From Harmothoe impar (taxonomy: Eukaryota; Annelida; Polychaeta; Phyllodocida; Polynoidae), in NCBI GenBank assembly GCA_947462335.1, contig OX381709.1:37776186-37840185 (forward strand): DNA of 64,000 nt, given 5' to 3'. Shown one piece after another: positions 13,761 to 25,555 of the stretch; the first letter of the stretch is position 1; each line of letters starts with the position of its first letter. The notes beneath the pieces are model-generated. The model was given only the letters and a program-made list of their open reading frames with translations. It was not told where the DNA came from and did no database searches. Position numbers and translations under genes: made by a program.

Positions 13761-13780
13761 TAGTAATTATATAATTACTA
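13761..13780. promoter_or_regulatory. 20-bp perfect palindrome with two TAATTA sites
   Basis: TAGTAATTAT followed by its exact complement ATAATTACTA. The inverted TAATTA cores match paired homeodomain sites. A function is inferred only from the motif, in AT-rich sequence where chance matches are common. Confidence 0.3.
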
Positions 13781-16700
13781 TTTCACAGCCCAAAGAAAAA
13801 CAACACTTAAGTATGTTTTACTCTATTCTAAGCAGATAGCTATACAAAAATATGTATTTTGATATGGTGAAACCGAAATTTACAAAAGGGTTATATGAGT
13901 GTTTTAATCAATATTCACAGCACTATCAATAACCTCTGTATATTATCTGGATACCATTGACAATAATACCATTGCAAAGTATTAATTAACATTGCAACAT
14001 CATGAAGGGGACGTATAGTTTATAGTCATAATAACCTTACATTGACTTTAATGTTAAAATGCTCCCCTATGTTCATGGCTTTACTAGTGTCAAGATAAAT
14101 GTTGGTATTATGTTTTATCCAGCATGTAATACAAAAAGGAATAATATTGGCATTGTCTCTGTGTAACATATGTAATCATAAACATAATGCACACTATGCT
14201 GGTATACTGAACATATATGTAACCGCATATCATAACAGCCAACACATATGAAGGATGGAACTATACATCATAATAGTCAGCATGAGCCCACATGTATTAT
14301 ACGTATACAGATTAACTTGCTGATGATTTAGACCAGCTGGTTGTTGCCTAACTACACAAACAGGGACAATGTAGGAACACAACACACAGGGATAGCTTTG
14401 TCAACAGAGACGCCATTATGGAGATATCCATGATCTACATCCATTGCAAGGTGTATCCATATTTTGACTCATTATTATGCAGGTACCCATGGTATACAAT
14501 ATATGTACATGTACAGTTGTGATGCCCCCCTACATTCAATATATGGTTTCAGATGTGTTGATCCTAATGTGCCAGGTCTAGATATATTATCAGTTAGGTA
14601 TATTTACACACAGGCCCTTCAGTGCTGATTCTGGTATTCCAAGACTAAATGACAATTTCTATAAACCATATTGACACTAGTGCATTTCAATATCAGCAGC
14701 TTGAGGGGATAGTACTTGCACACAACCAATAATACTCAAAGCCAACCCCCCCCCCTTCTCCACTAGCCCTATCTCCACAGTCATCAACATCACCACACAA
14801 ACCCTCTCCCCTGTAAACAACTTGAAAACGAAATAATTCCGCTGTCATAATTTCTGCACAGACTCCTGTCAGCTTTAATACGTCCCATTGGGTGCAACAT
14901 TGTGCGGACGGCACAAAGCGTGGTCGGCAATTCAGTCTGGTGGTATGGTTACTGGGAGAGTTATGGCCTTGTCCAGGACAACTCACAAAAGCTGGCTGAA
15001 TGGGTGTCGGAGGAGGCAGGGTGTGGGCCTCACGCCTACCCAGATGGATGGATGGCCCACGTCATGCCCCTGTGCACAGCCTTTATTTGGACATCAGCAA
15101 ACCTCTAAACAAATAGCTTATTTCACGATGATCAAATAGGAGAAGGCCATTGCGCAAACAGGAGAGTGGATACCATGTCCCCATTGACATATTGATAACA
15201 CGGCATAGAGCTGTTATGATCAATACATGTACTACCAAAAGGGGACTATCAAAAAGCTGCCTTCTACTATGGTGTAGTAGTATGAATGGTGTGAAGTGAA
15301 ATAAAATATTTACACCCTTATATGGGGCATTTCTGGTATGTGTGTGTATCGAAGGCAAGGGGAGGGGGCTGTCAGACGGCCCATAAAACATAATCTAATA
15401 ACAATAATGTAATAACAACTGCCATGGTAAAATACAATTTAGGGAATTAACAACAAAACCAAAGGTAGCGCCTGTACAGTTTAACCTCTGCAAAAAATGT
15501 ATAGTACATGTATATCTGTGGAGATCATGCACACACCTATAATGAGGGTTCTATTCAGGCAATGATAAAACAGAGGGGAGAAAGACACACACAAAATAGC
15601 AAGGGAGAGCAATTTCTGTAATTATGAAACATGTCAATAATGGCATGGTAAGAACTTAACGACAGAGGCACTTGACAGGGGGTAAACCCCATGGCAGGAC
15701 CCCACACATGTGCACCGACTACCCACCAACTCCACTTAGGCCAATGCAATAGGATTGTGTGTTTCAGGTCCAAGTTAGTGCAAAACTATGATCATAGCGA
15801 TAATGTTACATGAAATTCACGAGGCATGACTTTGTAGGGAGTGGTTATTGCCTAATTAGGTTGTGAAGGGGGTTGGCCTGAGGTGAGTGGATTGGGGATT
15901 CAGAGAATTTAGACTCTCGAGGAATGGGCAACCGAATGGATTGGGGTTACGAGCAAAGTGAAGTGAATAAGAGAAAGTTTTAACCCTGATGGCGGAACGT
16001 GATGGGGAAAAAGGGTGGACCCCCTGGCCCCTTGTTTAACATGACTGCTCCATTTGGGGCACTATTAGGAAAGGGAGAGGGATGGACCTGAAACATATGT
16101 TTCATTTAAGGATATGTTTCATGTAAACTGACACTATACTGAGATAGGGGTGAAACTATATAATATGTTAACTCACAAAATTATCATATCCGTATGCAAT
16201 TTCAAGCCGGCTTAAAAGAAACGAAGCGATGATGCATGAGTAACCAGCAAAACCCCCCAGTTCTATGTTACAAAAATAAGTTTGAAAGCTAACATAAAAC
16301 ACACCTTTTATTTATTTATGTTGGCCTTAACCCACACTTACACCTTTTCTGCCTCCCCACCATATGCACCGTGCTATATACCCATACCCCTGGTGGCGCA
16401 CTGCCCGCCCCCAGCAGCTGCCCACCCCTCTCACCCCAACACACACACCCCAACACACATGCTACATTCTCATTGGAGCGCCATGATTCACTCAGTGTAA
16501 TTATGGCGCTCACCCTGGAGTCGATCCGCTGACACCTGGGAGGGGGCCGGGTGGCAGGAGGTGCTTACCTGTGTTGGTTTAGGGTGAGGCGGTGAGCAGG
16601 TGGGTCTCAGGGCGCCACTATAGGCTGCATGGTGCTGCCGCCTCCTCCAGCACGGGCGCCGTCCACGTGTGGCTTTGGTGGTGGGTGGACTTGTGGACCT

Positions 16701-16885
16701 GCCGGAGCCAGAGTGATTAACTCTTGTTAGTTTTACCATAATTAAACACACGCAGGACTCAACATATACAAGGGACTCATGCCAACTGCTTTCATTGTGT
16801 TTTCTTTTTGAGTGCACAGCCTCTGCCATTCTTTTCCCATTATCTCTTCCCTTTTTAAAATTTATTTTTTTACTTTTATTTATTT
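13781..16885. other. Anonymous non-coding region
   Basis: No supported gene. An open plus-strand stretch at about 14873-15110 follows an AG acceptor-like site but matches no family I know. CA/CT-rich and proline-rich frames near 16.3-16.5 kb look compositional. Confidence 0.4.
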
Positions 16886-16904
16886 GTGTGTGTGTGTGTG
16901 TGTG
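16886..16904. repeat. (GT)n microsatellite
   Basis: About nine uninterrupted GT units, followed by a G-rich tail. Confidence 0.9.
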
Positions 16905-17024
16905 GAGGGGGGATACTCAGCTGGCGTGTATAAGCCAAGCAGCAAAAGTAGCATTTCATTTTATGTATCTAGATCTTGATCTAGATGGTCATGTCCCTTG
17001 TGTGCATGGTTAATTTACCGTAGA

Positions 17025-17303
17025 TTTATTAAATGAAATATATCATCCCCTCCTGTTGATGTATATATACCAAAGCGCCTGATCTTGAATAAGCGGCGGT
17101 CTTGAGTAAGCGCCGGGGTATAGGGGCTTCCAAATGCTTCTTAAGCACTAAAATCGTGACCTTGAACAAGCGCCTGTCTTGTATAAGCGCCTGGGTAAGA
17201 GCCCCGTCAAATTGAAGAGCGCCTTGGCGCTTAATCGCGACGGTATGGTAGATTTATTAAATAAAATATCATCCCCTCCTGTTGGTGTATATATACACCA
17301 ACA
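17025..17303. repeat. Direct duplication flanking a small MITE
   Basis: A segment of about 55 bp containing TATCATCCCCTCCTGTTG and GTATATATAC occurs at 17025-17069 and again at 17246-17303, with few differences. The two copies flank the MITE at 17070-17243. Confidence 0.7.
17070..17243. mobile_element. TA-flanked MITE rich in AAGCGCC
   Basis: The ends are CCAAAGCGCC on the left and, on the minus strand, CCGTCGCGATTAAGCGCC on the right. TA lies on each side (17068-17069 and 17244-17245). The interior repeats AATAAGCGCC-type words in both orientations. No frame. The terminal repeat is short and imperfect, so the boundaries are tentative. Confidence 0.45.
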
Positions 17304-17381
17304 CCTCTGTACATTTGGCGACCAATCATCTGAGATGTATATGTTTTTTCTGGAGCTGGTTATTAAGATCGACTTACTTTT

Positions 17382-17503
17382 ACCAAATGTTAATCTTAAG
17401 TTGGTGTTTCACAAGTCGCATTATTATCTACAATTGTATCTTAGGTATGTAACCATAGGTATTATTGAAACTTGTGAAACACCGAGTTAAGATTAACATT
17501 GGG
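17382..17503. mobile_element. Fold-back element with GGTGTTTCACAAG arms
   Basis: Left arm ACCAAATGTTAATCTTAAG plus GGTGTTTCACAAGT; the right arm is its near-exact reverse complement (ACTTGTGAAACACC then TTAAGATTAACATTGG). The arms of about 34 bp enclose roughly 55 bp. It shares the GTGTTTCACA word with the ends of the next element, so the two may be related. Confidence 0.6.
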
Positions 17504-17539
17504 TGATAGTAACATATAAACTTGGGGGGAGGACCAGTA

Positions 17540-18323
17540 CCCTGTGGGGTGTTTCACATGGGGAAAATAGATACAATTCATTTGACATGGTTTCTAAGAC
17601 CAACTTAATATCACCCAATGTTAATCTTATCTTAACATTTGGTAAAATTAAGTCAACCTTAATAAACATGTATCGTAAATTCTCGCGTATAAGCCTAACT
17701 CGCATATAAGCCGCACCCCTAACTTTGACAAATTGTATAAGCCGCAGAGAGGGTCTGAATATTGCGAATTTTGTACTGTAGTATACTAATAAAAACTCTC
17801 GTATAAGCCGCACCCTATATAGGCATGTTTGGTATCAAAAGAAAGCTGAGTTTGACTCGCGTACAAGCCGCGGCTTCTACGCAAGAATTTATGGTAGCAT
17901 TAATCTTAAATATGCTCCCCTTGTATGATGATCACATATGATCAACATAAGGGTTGTTTAAATGTGTATAACCAGTTTATTTTCATCCTGAATAAACAGA
18001 TATTTGCAGGGATACTTGTGTGTAGTATGACACATATATTGCATGAAAAAAAATGTAAAAAAATATGTAAGGAAAATATCAGCGGGCATGGTATGAGCTA
18101 ATATGCATTGTGAAACACTTATACATTAGTTGTATCTAGATTGTAGGCCAAATACCTTGACTTAACATCTTGGTTGTAGACCTTTGTAAAACACATTCTA
18201 TAAGCAGTATACAATTGATACAACCAAATGTTGGTCTTAGTGGTTATATACAATTAACACCTTCTATAGAAACACTTATTCTACAAGTAATTGTATGTCC
18301 CCCTTGTGAAACACCCCACTGGG
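17540..18323. mobile_element. TA-flanked terminal-inverted-repeat element
   Basis: Left end CCCTGTGGGGTGTTTCACA; right end, on the minus strand, CCCAGTGGGGTGTTTCACA. Each end abuts TA (17538-17539 and 18324-18325). There is no transposase frame. A second MITE is nested at 17673-17894. A TA duplication fits Tc1/mariner-type insertion, but no transposase is present to confirm it. Confidence 0.6.
17673..17894. mobile_element. Nested TA-flanked MITE of the TATAAGCCGC type
   Basis: Left end TCGTAAATTCTCGCGTATAAG; the right end on the minus strand is CCATAAATTCTTGCGTAGAAG. TA lies on both sides (17671-17672 and 17895-17896). The interior repeats CTCGYRTATAAGCCGCA. It interrupts the element at 17540-18323 and so inserted later. 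Confidence 0.7.
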
Positions 18324-18472
18324 TATTTAAGTATGTATGTACATTGTATTTAAAAAGATCAATGTCCTTACTGTATGTCTGTTCAATCATGGTCTGTTCA
18401 ATCATGGTCTGACCCCATTGTATCTATGTACCTTCAATCTATCTATGTTTGCTTCCATCTAATCCAGCTATA

Positions 18473-19315
18473 CACTGAAAAACTCTGGACAGCTCTGGAG
18501 TCCATAAGGTCGTCTTACAGGACGACCCTAGGGTCTTCTAAGTGAACAGCATAGAATCAACTAGCTTCAACTCATCAAATTGACAACCTGCTAGGTACCA
18601 CAAGACGACCCTAGACTTGTCAAGGTCGTCAAACTAAGATAGTTGATGCAGGCCTAGATTAGCCACAGCTGGGGTTCATCATTGCATAATGGTGGTAGGT
18701 CTAGGGTTTCAAATGTATGAGTTTGGTCTGGTTCCAGATGACAAGATTATTTTATCAATTTGTTTAAATACATACCCACATATAGAAGTGATATTTAATA
18801 CAGTAGTGCCACCAAGGGTTCACATATATAATGTATCACCAAGTCTTTACTGAGGATAGGCTACTCATCAGCAATGGACTATAAGCATATGTGTGGATCA
18901 TGCAAGTAGAAGGGACATGTCCCTACTTCTGCCCTGGTGAATGACAGAAAAGAGGTGTGTTCACTCTACACCTATCATCTATTTCCTTTATGCTGCCACA
19001 ACCATGCATTCTTTAGATTATCTTATGTTTTTACTAGATACTTCACAGAATCCTCCATATTAACATATAGGTATGTTAATACTCAATATTATATTAAGAT
19101 AGGAATTAATCAATTTATTCCCAAGAGTACACATTAATGCTAGACAATGGCCACCTGCAGGGGAAATGGTGAGTAGCTTCTAGACAAGTTTAGGGCTGGC
19201 ATGTACCAGGTGGAGCTAGTTGGGTCTTCTTACTGAAGAGTTTTGCTTGCCAGCCCCTTTCCCTGTCAAATTGACAAGGCAGTGCCAGGTTTGCCGACTC
19301 TGGATTTTTTCTGTG
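18473..19315 (+). mobile_element. CACTG-ended non-autonomous DNA transposon, copy 1
   Basis: The left end CACTGAAAAACTCTGGA and the right end (minus strand) CACAGAAAAAATCCAGAG form imperfect terminal inverted repeats. TA flanks both ends (18471-18472 and 19316-19317). Just inside the left end lie several GGTCGTC/GACGACC words in both orientations, resembling the subterminal repeats of CACTA elements. No transposase frame. A near full-length copy lies in inverted orientation at 57605-58429. Confidence 0.8.
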
Positions 19316-19839
19316 TAGATATATTCCAATATATGATTCCCTTCTTCCAACCCCATCTTACCTTGTCTTACTCCATTCTTTCAGATTTTACACACCCACA
19401 CTTAATCACAGCAATGTCTTCGCTCACTAAGCCCACTTCTTTCTTGCTCTCTCCCGGCTCTATCCTTGATTGATATGTGTTGACGTTTGAAAATCTAACT
19501 TTCCCTATTGGTACATTACAAGTCGACTTCCTCTGGCCCACATTTATCGTCAATATTGCATTGGTAAAGATTGTCTTTGTACACAAACTGAATATTTATA
19601 AGTACATTCGGAAAGCAGTATTTAATTAGGGGTAAATGAGAATAGTTTTACAGTTATGACTAAAACTTCTTGTGGTCAGACTCAGAATAGCTGACTTAAT
19701 AATCAGATATTATGGATGGATCCATGACAATAATATACTGCACTTAATTAATACATTGCAGTTATATAATGCGATGTGAGTATAATGTGCAGTCTGAGTG
19801 TATTCAAAGTTATTTTTAGTTTCAACATAATATCATTTA
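19316..19839. other. Anonymous AT-rich sequence
   Basis: No supported gene or further repeat structure between the two neighbouring transposon copies. Confidence 0.45.
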
Positions 19840-20001
19840 GGCCACTCAAAAATAAGAGTTGTTTCTCATCACAGCGCGCGTCATGAAAATTGTGATCTTG
19901 GGAAACTTTTTTTTTCTTTTTAGATTTTAGTGAAAAATCGGGTAAAAAAATGGACAATGGATTGCCGGGTGATGAGAAGCAATTTCTTCTTTTGAGTGAC
20001 C
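19840..20001. mobile_element. PIF/Harbinger-like MITE (GGCCACTCAAAA ends)
   Basis: The left end reads GGCCACTCAAAAATAAGAG, and the minus-strand right end reads GGTCACTCAAAAGAAGAA. Both continue into TTTCTCATCAC or CTTCTCATCAC, about 33 bp of inverted repeat. TTA flanks both sides (19837-19839 and 20002-20004), matching the TWA target of PIF/Harbinger elements. 162 bp, non-coding. Confidence 0.75.
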
Positions 20002-20004
20002 TTA

Positions 20005-22839
20005 TAATAAGAGACGCAATAATAAGAGTCTTATTTGTACATTAGTGTAATATATATTATGCACGTACCTGTGAAGTGGTCACAAATGGTCCGCCGACAA
20101 GGATTATCTTGACTTCTCCTGTGGAAAAACTTTAGAAAGCGACATGTCATTGTGATCATATAAGATGTGTGATCGTATGATTTAAACTCGCGCCCAAGTT
20201 GAAGATATTTGGAAAGCACTTTAATCTGTGCCTGACAAACTTATAAAAAATAAACATGAACAATTGTGTTTTTTTCTTTATCGCAAGATACATGCAAAAT
20301 TTACAAATGTGAGTCCAAAGTGTTATACAGGTATATGCCTATATGTGTGTCGATGGTGGTGTTTTAGTGTTGGGGTATGGGTGGGGGGGGGGTGTCGCCG
20401 TTGGGCTGGACGGTGCATCTAGGGCGGCCAGTTGGACAGAAGAGGGACAAATCACAGCAGGTAGTCGTGGTGACGGGCTTTGTCCGCCTGGTCCCCGTAC
20501 AGGAGGCCCGTCCCTGCACCGCCGACCTCACCTAGCGTCTCCACACTTCACAAACTAGAAACGTGCATGCTTATACAGCCAAGGCACACCCAGGGATGTT
20601 CGTCCCATCATGGGAAGTATGAAGTCTTTTTTTTATTGAAAGAGTTGCGGGTGTCTGAGGATATTGTTTGGGGGGGGGGGGGGGGGGGGGCTCCACAGGT
20701 CCCCTCTACCTACGCCAGTGTTATATGTATCTTATTTCTTAAATTTTAGTGGAAATAAGTGATGAGGGTTACGACACATTGCGGCAACTATAACCAATTT
20801 TACCGCAATTTGCTGCATGCACACCCCATCGTGTTTTTTTTTTATCTCATGTGGATTTGGCAACTGTATCCAAGGTTATTCCAGCAGACATGAGCTATAA
20901 TGTGTTATATTTCAATGTTGGTACGTTGGGAGCATGGACAAAATAACACGTTAATTCGGAGTGGTAACCTTCGCAGCGACCGTACAGTATATTTATAGAT
21001 GGAATATAAATATTAAGAAATGGGGCAAAATGTAACGTGTGTGTGAGATCGTTAAGCAACATGTGTTGGCAACATATGTGAACGTCGCGGGGGGTGATTG
21101 GGATCTAATTAGTTAATTGGTTTTAGGCGATCCACACGGCAGCATATTGACGAATTATCCGCGGTGTCAGGGCAAGCAGGGCTCCAGCCGGGCAGATGCT
21201 GAAAAGGCACCTTGCTGTGAGGGTGATTCGATAAAACAAATTTGCTTTCAAATAATAACTTTGAGTTCCAAATTTAGGATATCATCTACAGTGACATTGG
21301 TAGTGTGATACACATGCGGGACATTGGCACAGCATGGTGTGAAAAGAGAGAGCTATTCAATAATGGGGTTTGATTGTCTACAAAAATGCGCCCCGCAGAA
21401 ATAATTACACAGATTGCAAAGGAAATTTGAAGGTCATTAAATTTGCAATAATATCCGACTCACTCCTGAAGTTTCAACTAGAATAGGAGTATTTTGCTCT
21501 TCATAATACACGCATATGTACTAAGCCTATACACAAAACTTGTATTTGATATTAAATCACAAGCAGTTTGAATAATCATTTTGACATCAGGGCCTGCGAA
21601 AAAGAAATTGACTTGAATGAGGGGTGGGAAAATACACAAATCGGGTGCGAGTTTAAAATTCTGGAAATAAATGAATGAATAAATCAAAATCAAAGAGGCT
21701 GAAAAAGCACAGTCGGGAGTGACAATCGATCACCATTCTTACAACAAGGGAAGGACATGATTTAGAAGGAATTCATCAGCATTTCACTGAAGTGACAGTT
21801 CTTAATGAGTGAGAGCGGTAACCAAGAATTAATGTTTTGTCCTTGGTTTGTTCCCCTAAAAATAAATTAAATAAATATAAAAAAGGAGGGAAATGGATCG
21901 GCCACAAACAACGTTTCTTGTCACTGTGGTTGAGCTGCCACCATATTTGCACTTCAGATTATTCAGATTATTTTAGGACATCAATTCAATACTGTGGCCT
22001 CCTTGGTTGTACATCGGCCCCTTTGCTGCATGATAACACCTGAACTACGTCTACTTTTGATATTAAATATAGAATTTAATGAAATTAAGAAAGAATTGCA
22101 TGCAGAACATGTTAAAGGGGATTTGCCGAGTGTTGTATGAATAGAGGTTTATTGAATTACACATTTACAAGTTATAAAACACATTATGAGCTATATATTA
22201 AATAAGCAGTGCATTGTTTGGGACGGTTTAGTAGAAAACAAACAATGGAACTGGGTTTAAATTCGAATTACATATATAGGTCAAAGCTACTCCAGCTGCC
22301 CGTTTCTCTGAAATTTACGTTTACCGAGCCATATATGTAGCCTACCCTCTGGTGGTCAAATAAAGATGGGAACTCTAATTCTAATTCGAGGTTATGAAGT
22401 GTACTAACACCATTAACAGGGCATATATACGTCCAATTTAACGTGGACAATTACCTTGCAGGTGTCTACCCCTTTCAGGTATACCACGAGCAAATATTTT
22501 AGCTTCCAATCTAAAAGAAATCAACAGAGTGTTCCCCACACTGGTCGTGGGAAAACTTTCGTTACTTGTGGGTGCTACACCTCTCCGTCCCCACATTAAA
22601 AGGAGATTTCCTAAATCAAGTGGGTATCACCTGGGCGAGATAGCCATTAGGTCAGGATTGGTCATTTGCCCTGGTGCAGCCTCTAACAACCAGGGCGGGG
22701 AGGTGCATTATTTCACCAATTGACCAGGGTTTTGTCCCGTGTGTATGTGTCCACGGGTGTAAAAACAAACGCCACCATAGAACTATATATATGGCCGCTT
22801 GTGTATGGATGAAGGGTAGAAGTTGGAGGAGAGAGGTGG
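20005..22839. other. Anonymous non-coding region with a poly-G run
   Basis: No supported gene. A run of 21 G lies at 20670-20690. A homeodomain-like word TAATTAGTTAATTG occurs near 21107. Open frames here lack family motifs. Confidence 0.45.
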
Positions 22840-23010
22840 GCGGAGGGCGTGAGGTTCCCACCGCCCCTCCCCTCCCCGCCCCCTATAACCTCCCGGGAGG
22901 TCGGGCGCCGGGAGCGGGTCGTGTCGGTCACAGAGTGGGAGCATTGTGAGTTGGGCCGGGGGGACGGAACCTCTCCCAGTAGCACTGGGCGCCGCCGCCG
23001 ACAAAAAAGC
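22840..23010. promoter_or_regulatory. GC/CpG-rich segment
   Basis: A locally GC-rich block with many CpGs (CCCGGGAGGTCGGGCGCCGGGAGC-like sequence near 22890) inside AT-rich surroundings. It could be a small CpG island, but no start site or coding exon can be tied to it. Confidence 0.25.
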
Positions 23011-23914
23011 CAATAGAGATAGGAGCAAGGGGCCCTAGTCACAGCGGTGCATCAGCCCCCCTGTGAGGGCAGCTGAGGGCCGGGGTAGGGCAGGCACATA
23101 GGGAGAGAGGTGCGAGACAACACACCTTCCCCCTAGCCCTCCTCTATACCTCACAAGTCACACAGATACCCAAAAAGAAAAGAAAGCAGAAAAACAAAGA
23201 CAAGGACAAAATGAGAAGGACAGAGGAAGAAGTCACGATAACCACAGAGCCACCACCCATTGCAAGGTCCCACACTTTACAATAGTGTCTATAGAATAGC
23301 CTGAACAGTGTCTAATATCAACGACACTTCAGTGGTGGAGAAACACACAGTCACTTATCTCTCCCCTATATAGCAATTGTTTGCTGGCCCTTTGACACGT
23401 ACAGTATACCAGTTGAGTGGCAGCATGGTAATGTTTTTTTCCATTTTTTTTTCTAGCCATAGCTCATCAGCCTTTTGTCGGATCTTTGTATAAAGTTTGC
23501 GATAATATGTACTTAATATGTGCCCTTCTTATAAGTACATAAATTAGTTTTTCTATGGTTACATTTACCATATATTTTCCAATGACTGTTCACTGTTGGA
23601 CCTCCTTAAAGAGGAAATTATTTCAGAACAAAATATATGAACATTTGCATGTATGCATGCAAATATATTTATTCAATAAGTGTACACACTATGACATTAT
23701 CCAAGCTATCATGGCAATTGTCTGTAGATTAGATATCGACTTATAATACATACATTGACTCAGAGTGAGATAGATAGAGAGGGAGCGAGGGAGACTGACT
23801 GATTTAGATTACATGTATGGAGAGAGGGACCTACATGTGCAGCAACATAAACCAACAACAGCAGCAAAGAAGCCAAGTTCCTAATAAAACCGTTTCCATG
23901 TGTGTCCACAGGAC

Positions 23915-24148
23915 ATGTTTAATTCAGCCGGCGCAGCACTGTTCTTAATGGTGGCCTATTTCGGGTTCACAACCCTGGCCGCTCCGCCGCACATTAGCAA
24001 TGACACTGTGACTAAATTATTGATGGATTATCCTCGATCCCGGGCCCCGATGCTGATTAATGATTCATGTTCCACCCCATGTGGGCGGGGCCTTCCCTTT
24101 CCATTCCGCCAGCCAGGGCTACTAGTAATTTATGGAGGAGGCATGTAG
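23915..24148 (+). CDS. Candidate first coding exon of a secreted protein (unidentified)
   Basis: A convincing 3' splice site precedes this frame: a CTAAT-like branch word (about 23881), a pyrimidine-leaning tract and CCACAG ending at 23911, then GAC and an ATG at 23915. The predicted start MFNSAGAALFLMVAYFGF followed by TTLAAP looks like a signal peptide with a small-residue cleavage site. About 30 residues of mature-like sequence follow, with one NDS and one NDT glycosylation sequon and two cysteines. The frame stays open to 24148, but its last third looks less protein-like, so a donor may lie earlier. No family was recognised and no continuing exon could be proven. Chance origin is possible. 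Confidence 0.3.
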   Translation: MFNSAGAALFLMVAYFGFTTLAAPPHISNDTVTKLLMDYPRSRAPMLINDSCSTPCGRGLPFPFRQPGLLVIYGGGM

Positions 24149-24904
24149 TCTATTTAGGTCATCTCTAAAAAGAAATAACAAAAGTACATTTAGAGACCCT
24201 TATTCAATGTTACATACCCCCTCTATATGTTAACTTTGGGTTGTTGTTTTTTTCGAAACTAATCCTTATATATAATGCAGCGCAATATGGGTCATGTCAC
24301 TGATAATTGACCAAAGGGAATGGCGATTTACCAGAGCACTATATCACTTCTGAAAAGCTAGGTATAGATATTGATAAAGTTATATATGTGGATTGCCACG
24401 AGGAGCGGTCGGGGAGCGAATAGAGTGTGTATGAAGTAAGTATTAGGGATTGTTAGGGCTACTGCACCCATCCTGGTGCAACATGGATCATCTGGGTTGT
24501 GGTAAACTAGGTAACCTGGCCTGTATTAACCGGTGCCAGCCCTGCCTGTACCCGAGGTACTGGAGGATCAATGGTATTGACTGCACTAATCTATACTCCA
24601 CTCTGGAGATGAGGGGAACTGGGTGAGGGGTCCCCGACCCCACGCCTCAAACCTCTACTCCCCACCCCTCTCATGACTTGAACACCTCCCCAGCCCCGGC
24701 CACCCACCCTGTAGTATTAGGCACAGGATATGCAGACCCAGCTCTCTGGTTGCCATCCCCTAACCCCTCTCCTCCCCCAGATTGTGGCCAGTGATTAGGA
24801 GGGTTTATTCTGTATATGTGTACACTCAGAGTGGCGGCGGCTGAAGGGATATAAATGTAAATTTATACAGATGATGGATAATATTAGTTTCATTTTGTTT
24901 GCAG
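24149..24904. other. Possible intron or intergenic sequence
   Basis: No coding or repeat signal. It lies between two candidate exons and could be intronic if they belong to one gene. Confidence 0.3.
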
Positions 24905-24981
24905 CCAACACGCTACCATTATTGATCTTGGTTTTGATTATTTCAGCTGTACGTCGTGTTGAACGAAGAGTCAGTAAATAA
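24905..24981 (+). CDS. Weak candidate terminal exon (hydrophobic segment plus basic tail)
   Basis: A strong acceptor (TTTCATTTTGTTTGCAG) ends at 24904. In one frame the following 77 nt read NTLPLLILVLIISAVRRVER and then VSK and TAA at 24979-24981, resembling a membrane segment with a short basic tail. The size is tiny and no partner exon is proven, so this is a lead rather than a call. Confidence 0.12.
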
Positions 24982-25135
24982 TTGTGCTGTTTCTAAATTC
25001 AGAAAAGTTAATTTGTGTCTATATTTTAGCAAAATGGGAAGTCACTTTCGTTTGATCACAAGAAATGTAGACCTGGCGATGTTTCTATTAAAGGGATGAA
25101 GGGTTTTGTAAAAGGCCTTTCCCAAATTGTTTCTT

Positions 25136-25260
25136 CATCACCCTCAGAAAAGTGAGAGTCATTGTCGCTAAAACTACCCTCACCTGAGGGTCAGACAGTG
25201 CCTGACGCTCAGGTGAGGGTAGTTTTAGCGACAATGACTCTCACTTTTCTGTGTGTGATG
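25136..25260. mobile_element. Perfect-arm fold-back element
   Basis: Two exactly complementary 43-nt arms, 25146-25188 and 25208-25250, are separated by 19 nt whose edges can also pair (GTCAG with CTGAC). The outermost CATCAC/GTGATG extends the symmetry. The arm word GTCATTGTCGCTAAAAC recurs at 47477-47493 inside another fold-back, so this is a dispersed family. No coding capacity. Confidence 0.75.
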
Positions 25261-25555
25261 ATATTGATATGTTCAAATGAAAATGTTCGTATATTATATA
25301 TTCATTACACTTACATTGGACACAGTTCTTCATGGTCTCATACTTTAAAAAAGAAACTCTTTCCAGAGTGTCCCCGAGGTGTCCCCGTCCCTCCTACAAA
25401 AAAGTAGGGATGACGCCGTCGTGTTGGTACATGCAAAGAAGAAGTATTAAACCACACAACACTCAAGACAAACCAAAGACGCTTCGTTAAAGTCTGGCGT
25501 GTCATGGCGCAGCATGAGATCAAGTCAATGTTGTCAGGGCCCTGCCGACTGACGA
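25261..25555. other. Anonymous sequence
   Basis: Nothing supported between the hairpin and the promoter-like cluster. Confidence 0.4.
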
